Both the position numbers and the translations under genes were made by a program. Below are positions 7,991 through 15,069 of a stretch of 21,681 nt of DNA, piece by piece. Numbering within the stretch: the stretch's first letter is position 1; each line of letters begins with the position of its first letter. The notes under the pieces were generated by a model. The model worked only from the letters and a program-made list of their open reading frames with translations, made no database searches and was not told where the DNA came from. The DNA lies in contig CAMBXJ010000014.1 in the NCBI GenBank assembly GCA_945871455.1, forward strand, positions 1-21,681, written 5' to 3'. The stretch is from Asaia bogorensis (GTDB lineage: Bacteria > Pseudomonadota > Alphaproteobacteria > Acetobacterales > Acetobacteraceae).

Positions 7991-8874
7991 TGGCGCTTGA
8001 TCTCATGCAGACCGCCGGCCGTGTGCTCCGTCATTCGCTGCGTTTCGCGGCGCCGTTCGTTGGAACGGAGGTCCCGGTTCTGACCTACCATTCGATCGAT
8101 ACCACCGGGTCGCTGTTATCGGTCCACCCGGACATGTTTCGCGCACAAATTGCCCGCCTCAAGGCGGAGAACTGGCGGTCTCTGTCGATTGCCGAGTATC
8201 TGGACCAGGTCGGCGCGGTCAAGCCAGAGCCACGCACGGTTCTGATCACGTTTGACGACGGCTACCGAAATTTCGCGCAATACGGCGCACCTCTGATGGC
8301 CGAATTCGGTTTCACCGCGACAGTCTTCGTACCAATCGATTTCGTTGGCAAGCGACCATTGTGGCTGGAACGCGACCGCGAGGTGACTGGGCCTCTGTTG
8401 AACAAGGTCGGGATGTCGGGAGAGGAACGGCGGGCGCTCAAAATCTGCACCACCCTCCTTTTGCGGGACACGCTGATGGATTGGGCGGAGTTGCGGGATT
8501 TGACCCAGGCTGGCTTCGATATCCAAAGCCATGGTTCGGCGCATTTCATGCTGACGAAACTGTCGCCCGCCGACGTCGCGGCAGATATCTCCCGATCTCG
8601 GTTGGTTCTTGAAGATCGCCTTGGCGCGCCCGTCGCGACGATTGCGTATCCGTACGGCGAGGCGAACGGACATGTCGCCGCGGCGGCTCGGGCAAGCGGT
8701 TTCGATATCGGATTCGTAACGGACTACGGGCCTCGCGATGCGCAACGTATGATGTCGTGGCGGGGTGGGGTCAGCGACCGCCATAACCCGACGGAACTGA
8801 TCTCCTTGTTGCGAAGCTGGCCGCTTTATCCGAAACTGCGCCATATGGTTCGCCGTGCCCGTGGCTACGGCTGA
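7990..8874 (+). CDS. Polysaccharide deacetylase (NodB homology domain, CE4)
   Basis: This 294-residue protein carries all main motifs of the NodB/CE4 fold. Motif 1 is TFDDGYRN with Asp89 and Asp90 (base and metal ligand). Motif 2 is SHGSAH with metal ligands His181 and His185. The motif 3 region has AYPYGEANGH with Pro221 and Tyr222. The family removes N- or O-acetyl groups from sugars in a metal-dependent reaction. I see no N-terminal signal peptide, so it probably acts in the cytoplasm on a lipid-linked intermediate, unlike periplasmic PgaB-type enzymes. That location is an inference. The gene overlaps the preceding glycosyltransferase by one base and is followed 14 bases later by another, so deacetylation is probably one step within repeat-unit assembly. 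Confidence 0.87.
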   Translation: MALDLMQTAGRVLRHSLRFAAPFVGTEVPVLTYHSIDTTGSLLSVHPDMFRAQIARLKAENWRSLSIAEYLDQVGAVKPEPRTVLITFDDGYRNFAQYGAPLMAEFGFTATVFVPIDFVGKRPLWLERDREVTGPLLNKVGMSGEERRALKICTTLLLRDTLMDWAELRDLTQAGFDIQSHGSAHFMLTKLSPADVAADISRSRLVLEDRLGAPVATIAYPYGEANGHVAAAARASGFDIGFVTDYGPRDAQRMMSWRGGVSDRHNPTELISLLRSWPLYPKLRHMVRRARGYG

Positions 8875-8888
8875 CGGGAGGCTAGGTC

Positions 8889-10004
8889 ATGTGCGCGTTC
8901 AATCCGCCGTCTGATGCCGGTTCGGCTGTGCCAGCAACACGCCCGCATCCCACGGTGTCGATCATTCTTCCGGCCTACAACGCGGCGGATTTCCTGGGCG
9001 CGACGCTGCGCAGCGCATTGGCTCAGACATTTACCGATTTTGAAATCCTGCTGCTCGATAACGCCTCCACCGACGACACCCAGGGAGTCGCCTCGTCCTT
9101 CACGGACCGCCGCCTGCGCTACCATCGCAACGCGACAAATCTCGGGTTCGCGGGCAATGTCGAACTTGGCCGCGGTCTTGCCACGGCGCCGTTCGTGGTC
9201 GTTTTCAACGCCGACGACGTCTGGGAACCAGATTATCTGGCGAAAGCCGTTGCGGTCCTTGAAGCGAACCCGCGGCTGGCATTCGTCCATGCGCACATCA
9301 CGCTGATGGATGAGCTTGGCTGTTGTTATGGCAGCGCGGTGACCCAATGGCATCCGGTCACGTCCGGACGGGCCGCATTCGTGAATTGCTTTCTGGCCGG
9401 GTTCTCGTCTCCGACAATGTTGATCCGCAACGCCCTTTTGCGCGACGTCGCGCCCTTGCCGACGGGAGAACCCTGGGGGAAAGTGGCGGACTGTTGGCTG
9501 TTCCTGCAACTTTGCCTGCGTGGCGACGTCGGCTTCATCGCCGAACCCTTGATGCGCTATCGGGTTCATTCGGCCAGCATGATGTTTGAATCCTACGCCG
9601 ACGGGTCGTTCTTCCGTCGCCGCCTCGCCACCGTGCGCGATGCGTTCGCCTGGCCCGAGGCCAGGACGTGGATAACGGACCATGATCGTCGGCAGGTCAC
9701 CACCCATATCGCGCTGCAGGCGGCCACGATCCTGCCGATCATCCGCAATGTGCACCCTCGGCTATCGCTTCTGAACGCGTTTGCGCAGATCGTCCGCGCG
9801 GTGCCGCGGGCCATCGTGTATCCAACCATTTGGACTCGCCTTGCCTACGGACTTCTGCCACGCGCCACGATTGCCTCCTTGCGCGCGCGCAGGCGCCGCC
9901 GTTGGGCCGTCCAGCATCCCAACGCGACGCTGCTTGCGGCCGATTTGCCATCCCAACTTTCCGCCAACGGCCCTGCCCAATCGCGAGCGGCCGTCGGTAT
10001 TTGA
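8889..10004 (+). CDS. GT2-family glycosyltransferase
   Basis: This 371-residue GT-A glycosyltransferase starts with a short disordered stretch and then TVSIILPAYNAADFLGATL, the donor-binding strand and helix of GT2. LLLDNASTDDT follows, and the metal-binding acidic site FNADDVWEPDYL has Asp109 and Asp110. The part after residue 250 is basic and helical, ending with an Arg cluster (about residues 328-338) that may lie on the membrane surface. A GGGAGG ribosome-binding site lies just before ATG at 8889. It should transfer a sugar to the lipid-linked unit; the donor is unknown. It is 20 bases upstream of the fusion oxidoreductase and clearly in the same operon as the genes from 7187 on. Confidence 0.87.
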   Translation: MCAFNPPSDAGSAVPATRPHPTVSIILPAYNAADFLGATLRSALAQTFTDFEILLLDNASTDDTQGVASSFTDRRLRYHRNATNLGFAGNVELGRGLATAPFVVVFNADDVWEPDYLAKAVAVLEANPRLAFVHAHITLMDELGCCYGSAVTQWHPVTSGRAAFVNCFLAGFSSPTMLIRNALLRDVAPLPTGEPWGKVADCWLFLQLCLRGDVGFIAEPLMRYRVHSASMMFESYADGSFFRRRLATVRDAFAWPEARTWITDHDRRQVTTHIALQAATILPIIRNVHPRLSLLNAFAQIVRAVPRAIVYPTIWTRLAYGLLPRATIASLRARRRRRWAVQHPNATLLAADLPSQLSANGPAQSRAAVGI

Positions 10005-10024
10005 TCTCTCGATTTATGGTGCCC

Positions 10025-12130
10025 ATGACCAAGACCACCCCCCTGCGCATCCTCCAGATCGGCCATGGTCGTTTCGGCTATCAACACAGAACTGTCTGGC
10101 AAACCTTGCAGCGAGAGGGTCTGGTGACCCTGGTCGGCATCGTGGTCGATACCGAGGCATCGCGACAGACGCTCTCCGCGACGGTCGATATTCCGGTTTA
10201 TCGCGGCATCGACGGCATTGTCCTGGATGACATTGATGCCGTCGATATCGTCACACCGGCGCCAACCCATTTCGCGCTGGTCCGTCACTTTCTGCCGCAT
10301 ACCCATGTGCTGGTGGAGAAACCGCTTGCCGCGACCGCCGACGATGCCGATGCCCTGGCCAGACTCGCGGCCACAACACCGAATATCCTGGCGGTCGGAC
10401 ACAATTATCGCTTCCATCCGGTTATCACGACCCTGCGTGATCTGGTCGCGGACATTCCGGACCGCCCTCGGGTCATCTTTGGCGCATTGCTGAACCCGGC
10501 CGCCGAAGCGCCCGCCGACGCGGATCCCAGCCTTGAGTTCATGCACTATTTCGACATCATCGACATGCTGTTCGGCACCGCGCCGACGGTCTGCTCGGCC
10601 GTACGGCAGGGCGATGTCACCGCCGTCAGCCTGCGCTATCCGGGCGCATCGGGGACGGATGCCACCAACGCCGTTTTGCGGCTTGGATGGGAGGGAGAGC
10701 GACGGCAGCGCACGCTGGAACTGATCTATCGCAATCGCAGCCTGCAAGCCGACCTTATGGATCAGACCATCATCGACGATCGTGGCGCCACCATGCGTCG
10801 GATCGTGCTGCCACATGGTCACGTGGCGCTGGAGGCTGAATTTCGCGGCTTCATCTCGGCCATCAGGCAGAAATCGCCACCGGACATAGATGCTGCCACC
10901 GGTGCGCGGATTGTCGGCATCGCGACCCGCGCGAGGCCCCGCACATTATCGCGCAAACCACGCGTCGCGGTGATCGGCGGCGGCATCTTTGGCGCCACAT
11001 GCTCTGCCGAATTGGCGGAATTCTGCGACGTTACCTTGATCGAACGCCACGACGACCTGCTGGGCGAAGCGTCGACCTTGAACCAATGGCGCTATCATCA
11101 CGGCTTCCACTATCCGCGTTCCATCGAAATGATCCGCGAAATCCAGGAGTGCCGACAGGAATTCGAGTCGGTCTACGGCCGAGCGATCGTGGGCGGCGTC
11201 GATTCCTATTATGCGACGGTCGGGTCGGCTCGGATCATTACGCGAGAACGCTTTCTGCATATCTGCACCAGCATGGGGCTGACGTTTGACCAGGGTGCAC
11301 CGCCGGCGGGTGTGCTCGACATGTCCCAGGTCAATCTGTGTCTGCGAACCGGAGAGGGCGTGTTCGACGCCGATATCATGCGGGGCATCATGCATGATCG
11401 GCTGACAGGTCGCCCGGGTATCACCATGGCCCTGGGCCATGAAGTGGTGAACGGCACCATGCTCGCGGATGGCCGCAAGCAGTTGGTCATGAAGCAGGGC
11501 GCAACCACCCACGACGACGCATTCGACTATGTCGTGAACGCGACCTATGCCAATCGCAACATTCTGGCAAAATTGTTTGGCTTTCCCAGCAAGCCGTTGC
11601 GGTTCGACCTGCTTGAACTGCTGATGCTGGAGATCCCGCTGCCCAAGATCTCGGTCACCATCCTGGATGGCCCGTTCACCAGCATGGTCAGCATGGGTGC
11701 TGACAACATGTTCACCCTGTCACATATCCAGCATTCGGTGCTGGCCACGGCAACCCCGGACGACGGACTGCCCCCGGTTTGGACGAACCCGACGTCCAAC
11801 CGGGAAAACCTTCTGCTGCATGGCGCGCGCTATCTGCCGATCCTGCGGGATGCCCGTTATGTGGGATCTCGTTACGGCACCCGCACAGTCCATGCGCTGC
11901 CGGAGGATGTGGATGGCCGCCCGACCGTCGTCGTCGATCACGGCTTCGGGTGCTGGTCGATCCTGGGCGGCAAGGTCAACACCAGTGTATCGAACGCCCG
12001 CCAGATCGCCAGCCAGATCGCGGCCCAGCAACGCATCGACCTCCCGGACAGGGCGGTCGCGCTGGGTAGCCTTACGGATGACGGCGACGAATGGCGCGAC
12101 AGGTCGCCCGTCGGTGCCCGCCGTCGGTAG
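10025..12130 (+). CDS. Fusion protein: Gfo/Idh/MocA oxidoreductase + FAD-dependent (DAO-type) oxidoreductase
   Basis: This 701-residue polypeptide joins two complete redox domains. Residues 1 to about 305 form a Gfo/Idh/MocA dehydrogenase. LRILQIGHGRFG at the start is the NAD(P)-binding turn, VEKPLA at 97-102 holds the conserved Lys-Pro pair, and NYRFHP follows. Residues from about 313 begin a second Rossmann fold, RVAVIGGGIFGATCSAELAE, with a distal acidic residue in LIERHDD. This is the FAD site of the DAO superfamily, followed by QWRYHHGFHYPRS and a C-terminal GCWSILGGKVNTS block typical of FAD closure. No stop or frame change separates the halves. Such enzymes oxidise sugars (Gfo/Idh) and amines or alcohols (DAO); the paired substrate is unknown, and the two may act in sequence on one sugar nucleotide. 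ATG at 10016 is an equally possible start. The gene overlaps or abuts the membrane protein downstream. Confidence 0.85.
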   Translation: MTKTTPLRILQIGHGRFGYQHRTVWQTLQREGLVTLVGIVVDTEASRQTLSATVDIPVYRGIDGIVLDDIDAVDIVTPAPTHFALVRHFLPHTHVLVEKPLAATADDADALARLAATTPNILAVGHNYRFHPVITTLRDLVADIPDRPRVIFGALLNPAAEAPADADPSLEFMHYFDIIDMLFGTAPTVCSAVRQGDVTAVSLRYPGASGTDATNAVLRLGWEGERRQRTLELIYRNRSLQADLMDQTIIDDRGATMRRIVLPHGHVALEAEFRGFISAIRQKSPPDIDAATGARIVGIATRARPRTLSRKPRVAVIGGGIFGATCSAELAEFCDVTLIERHDDLLGEASTLNQWRYHHGFHYPRSIEMIREIQECRQEFESVYGRAIVGGVDSYYATVGSARIITRERFLHICTSMGLTFDQGAPPAGVLDMSQVNLCLRTGEGVFDADIMRGIMHDRLTGRPGITMALGHEVVNGTMLADGRKQLVMKQGATTHDDAFDYVVNATYANRNILAKLFGFPSKPLRFDLLELLMLEIPLPKISVTILDGPFTSMVSMGADNMFTLSHIQHSVLATATPDDGLPPVWTNPTSNRENLLLHGARYLPILRDARYVGSRYGTRTVHALPEDVDGRPTVVVDHGFGCWSILGGKVNTSVSNARQIASQIAAQQRIDLPDRAVALGSLTDDGDEWRDRSPVGARRR

Positions 12131-12143
12131 CGGATGGCGCGGC

Positions 12144-13103
12144 GTGACTGCCGCGTGTCTCCAGCGCATCGGCCTCGCGCTGGCGACGGGCTATATCCTG
12201 CAGTTTTTCGCCGAACGCGTGTTCTGGTCGCATTGGCGGCCAGAGGACGATGTGAGTTCCTTCCTCGCGACGTGGCTCGTCTATTCCATCGGCGGGGAAA
12301 TCTGCCTGCTGGCGATCCGCACCTTCAGGGTACGCGATATCTGGGCCATGTTCCTGGTCGGTGCCTTGTTGGGATGGCTGGTCGAAGGCGTCTTCACCAT
12401 GACGTTCTTCGGCGCCGGCGGCATCCCGTTTCCCATCACGATCGCCTGGACGGGTCTGTCATGGCACGCACTGATCGTTGTGGTGATCGGGTGGTACGGC
12501 ATGCACGACGCACTGCGGCAGTCGTTCCGGCAAACCGCGCTGATGAGCATCGGTCTGGGGCTGTTCTGGGGCGGATGGTCGATTTTCTGGGATACCGAGG
12601 CACCTCCAGGAACACCTGTTGCCTTCGTGACGCATGCCTTTGTCGCGACAGGCGCCCTGGTCCTGGCCTATATCGCGCTGCCGGCGCTGCAGGTAGCGCG
12701 GATCAGGCCATCCCGCATTGAGCATGTTTGTCTTGCCGGTCTGGTTCTGCTGTTCTTTTTCGGCGTCACCGTTGCGCAGTTCAATTGGATTGCGTTGGTG
12801 ACGTTGCCGCCGCTGTTCGCGGTGATTTTCATGGCCCTGCGCCGCAACGCCCGCATCGAGACCCGTCCGGATTTCCTTACCGTCGTCGGCTGGGGTTTCC
12901 CCCTGTCACGCACCATCGCGATTTTCCTGATGCCCGCGCTTGCCTGTGCAATTCACGAAGGATGCCGCATCGCCGAATTGTCCGCGCAAACCAATCTGCT
13001 TGTGTTCGCGGTTACCCTGCCCGCCGGCGCGGTCGGGTTTGTGGTTAGTGTGGTGAAAGTGTTCCGGCGTCCGCCGGGTGCCGCATCATTCGCAATCCGA
13101 TAA
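12144..13103 (+). CDS. Unrecognised polytopic inner-membrane protein (about ten membrane segments)
   Basis: I do not recognise this 319-residue protein. About ten hydrophobic segments can be drawn, beginning with LATGYILQFF near the N-terminus and ending with NLLVFAVTLPAGAVGFVVSVV. Loops are short and hold few charged residues. Trp and His are notably frequent near membrane edges, including LSWHALIV, SIFWDTEAPPGTP and ACAIHEGCR. No signature of Wzx, Wzy, acyltransferase or known transporter families is apparent. Possible starts are GTG at 12144 and GTG at 12114; the latter overlaps the upstream stop by 17 bases. Either way it is directly downstream of the fusion oxidoreductase, suggesting they are translated together. 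The 3' end overlaps the flippase gene on the other strand by 59 bases. A role in transport, or as an integral-membrane enzyme on the same product, is only a guess. Confidence 0.65.
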   Translation: MTAACLQRIGLALATGYILQFFAERVFWSHWRPEDDVSSFLATWLVYSIGGEICLLAIRTFRVRDIWAMFLVGALLGWLVEGVFTMTFFGAGGIPFPITIAWTGLSWHALIVVVIGWYGMHDALRQSFRQTALMSIGLGLFWGGWSIFWDTEAPPGTPVAFVTHAFVATGALVLAYIALPALQVARIRPSRIEHVCLAGLVLLFFFGVTVAQFNWIALVTLPPLFAVIFMALRRNARIETRPDFLTVVGWGFPLSRTIAIFLMPALACAIHEGCRIAELSAQTNLLVFAVTLPAGAVGFVVSVVKVFRRPPGAASFAIR

Positions 13104-14364
13104 CCAGAATCGCGAGTGCGATCCCGATGCGAGTCCCCGCGACCAGGACGGCGGCTCCGGTCGCACCATAGGCCGGGATCAGAAAAACGGCACCGACGAC
13201 CAGTATGGCCAATTGCACGACGGTCAACAGGGTCGTCGTCCGAGGCGCGGTCATGCTGATCAGCATGGCCGGCACCGGCGTCACGACCAGCCAGACAATC
13301 GCGGCGACCGCCAGAACAGTGAAAGCTGTTGCGCCAGGGGTAAACCTCGGTCCGAGCGCGACCGATATGATCAGGTCGGCGGCGAACACCGCTACCCCGG
13401 TCGCGATCAGGCCAATCGGAATCATCCCCAAGGTGAGTTTACGGTTGAATGCGATCAGGCCACCGGTCTGATGCAAGCGAATGACGCGAGGCTGCAAAAC
13501 CGTCGCCAACAACCCGCCAATGAAGTCCGGTATCACCGCGAGGGTCAACATTCCGCCATACAAACCGACGTCGTGCGCCCCTTTGAAACGACCGAGGAGA
13601 AACAGGTCCAACCGCTCGGTGCTGGCCGCAAGGCCGAATGCGAACACGGTCCAGCCGAAAAAACGAGCCGATTCCCGCATGACAGGACCCGGGATTGATC
13701 GCAGCGTGAACAGCGACCGCGGCAATCGCGTGACGGCAAACAAGGTCGTGCATAAGCCAGTGAGGGCGTAGGTAATCAGGATTGCGGTCACGCTGAGCGA
13801 TTGCGTTGCGGCCAGAATCAGCGTGACCAAAAACCGGCTGGCCTGAAACAGGCCCTCGAACAGAATGAACCGCTCGAACTGCTCCGTAGCCTGGAACCAG
13901 GCCAACTCCGATCGCAACAGCAGTTCCCCCATGGCGGCTACGCAAATCAGCGGGACCAGGGGGGAATATTCCGCGCCGTGCAGGAACCGGTCGGCGAACC
14001 ACGATCGCATGATGAATGCGGCCGCGATCACACCCGCTATTATTCCCATACGGAGCAGGAACGCCGTGCGCACCACGTCAGACGCCGCGTCCGGATCCGA
14101 TCGATACAGGATCGGAACCCGCCGCAAGACAACAAGGTCCGCCGCGCTGCCGACGCTGTTGGTCAGAATCCGCACTATTGCCATGCTGATGGCGAATTGA
14201 CCCGCGAGCGCCATGTCCGCGGATCCCGACGCAAGGCTGCGGTAGATAATGATCGACCCCAGCAGCGAAAAGCCGAGCATGGCGATGCGCGCGCCGGAGA
14301 CCCAGAGGAACGTCCACGCAAATCCGCTGCGCCCTCGCAGCCAGTCCGCTACACGCCGCGGCAC
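13045..14364 (-). CDS. Wzx-like oligosaccharide flippase (MOP superfamily)
   Basis: This 439-residue protein has about twelve membrane segments arranged as in the polysaccharide transport branch of the MOP superfamily. Marks include TFLWVSGARIAMLGFSLLGS in segment 1, the FFGWTVFAFGLAASTERLDLFLLGRF region where the second half starts, and GLYGGMLTLAVIPDFIGGLL. The family moves undecaprenyl-diphosphate-linked repeat units from the cytoplasmic to the periplasmic leaflet. Start is GTG at 14364; the ribosome-binding site is weak. It is the last of three minus-strand genes with the GumC-like and CpsD-like genes, 55 bases after the latter. Its 3' end runs 59 bases into the oppositely transcribed membrane-protein gene. 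It is the only flippase candidate in the window. Confidence 0.85.
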   Translation of the reverse strand: MPRRVADWLRGRSGFAWTFLWVSGARIAMLGFSLLGSIIIYRSLASGSADMALAGQFAISMAIVRILTNSVGSAADLVVLRRVPILYRSDPDAASDVVRTAFLLRMGIIAGVIAAAFIMRSWFADRFLHGAEYSPLVPLICVAAMGELLLRSELAWFQATEQFERFILFEGLFQASRFLVTLILAATQSLSVTAILITYALTGLCTTLFAVTRLPRSLFTLRSIPGPVMRESARFFGWTVFAFGLAASTERLDLFLLGRFKGAHDVGLYGGMLTLAVIPDFIGGLLATVLQPRVIRLHQTGGLIAFNRKLTLGMIPIGLIATGVAVFAADLIISVALGPRFTPGATAFTVLAVAAIVWLVVTPVPAMLISMTAPRTTTLLTVVQLAILVVGAVFLIPAYGATGAAVLVAGTRIGIALAILVIGLRMMRHPADAGTLSPH

Positions 14365-14419
14365 GCCGGATTCGATACAGATGAACCGATGATGGGCGCT
14401 GAACCGAGAATCGCCGCGG

Positions 14420-15067
14420 TCATGACAGCTGGCGGCGGGGAGTCCGGCTGGCGATCGGGCGGGGCGTCAGGGTGTAGCGCTCGCATCGGTTCATGATAGC
14501 GCCGAGTGCCGGGGTCTCGCTGCTCGCGAGTACGCCGTAGAGTTCCGACAAAGCATCGAGAGGGGTGCCATCCTCTTCCACAATCACGACCACGCCGTCA
14601 ACATGACGCAGCAGGAAGCGGCCATCCGGATAGCGTATCAGAGACGGCGTGTCCCACAAGACGTAACTGAAATCCTGCTTAAGCTGCGCGGCGAGCCGAT
14701 CGAGCCGCCCTGAATGTTGCAACATATGCAGCGAGCGCCCGTTGTTGGCGCCAGCCGGCATCACCGAAAGCTTCTTGCAGTCGGCAACGGAATGGACCTT
14801 GGGCTCGGTCGATTCCGGTTCCCAATCACGCACCCCCCCATTCACCTCCATCCCGAATTTCTCATGCAGGCTCGGCGATCGCAGATTCGCGTCGACGATC
14901 ACCACCGAGGCGTCGTTCATCTCCGCCAGAGCCCTGGCGTAGAGACAGGCCACGGTCGTGGTTCCCTCGCCGCCGACCGGTGCGGTGATCAACAGGTTCC
15001 GCGCGCCGGGGTAACGCATTTCCAATTCGACGCATGCGCGCCGAATTTCGTCGGTGATGAATTCCAT
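14420..15067 (-). CDS. CpsD/BY-kinase-like P-loop protein with degenerate Walker motifs
   Basis: This 215-residue protein has the fold of the cytoplasmic tyrosine-kinase partner of Wzc/GumC co-polymerases. The Walker A region reads APVGGEGTTTVACLY. The lysine expected after Gly35 is Thr36, coded by a clear ACC. Walker A' is VVIVDANLR, with Asp59 kept but the second Asp of DxD replaced by Asn61. Walker B is YVLWDTPSL with Asp139. There is no tyrosine-rich C-terminal tail, which true BY-kinases use for autophosphorylation. It is therefore likely to bind or hydrolyse ATP poorly, if at all, and may be a regulatory or structural partner of the GumC-like protein. That protein is encoded just two bases upstream; the tandem layout matches gumC/cpsD-type pairs. 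Kinase activity should not be assumed. Confidence 0.8.
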   Translation of the reverse strand: MEFITDEIRRACVELEMRYPGARNLLITAPVGGEGTTTVACLYARALAEMNDASVVIVDANLRSPSLHEKFGMEVNGGVRDWEPESTEPKVHSVADCKKLSVMPAGANNGRSLHMLQHSGRLDRLAAQLKQDFSYVLWDTPSLIRYPDGRFLLRHVDGVVVIVEEDGTPLDALSELYGVLASSETPALGAIMNRCERYTLTPRPIASRTPRRQLS

Positions 15068-15069
15068 CG

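Noticed and set aside
9830..10024. A longer start for the fusion oxidoreductase, 65 codons upstream
   Set aside because: It would lie inside the GT2 gene, and the dehydrogenase fold begins immediately after the ATGs at 10016 and 10025.
9845..10822. A 325-codon minus-strand open frame opposite the second GT2 gene and the fusion gene
   Set aside because: It spans two well-supported plus-strand genes, has no recognisable fold and has the composition of an antisense shadow.
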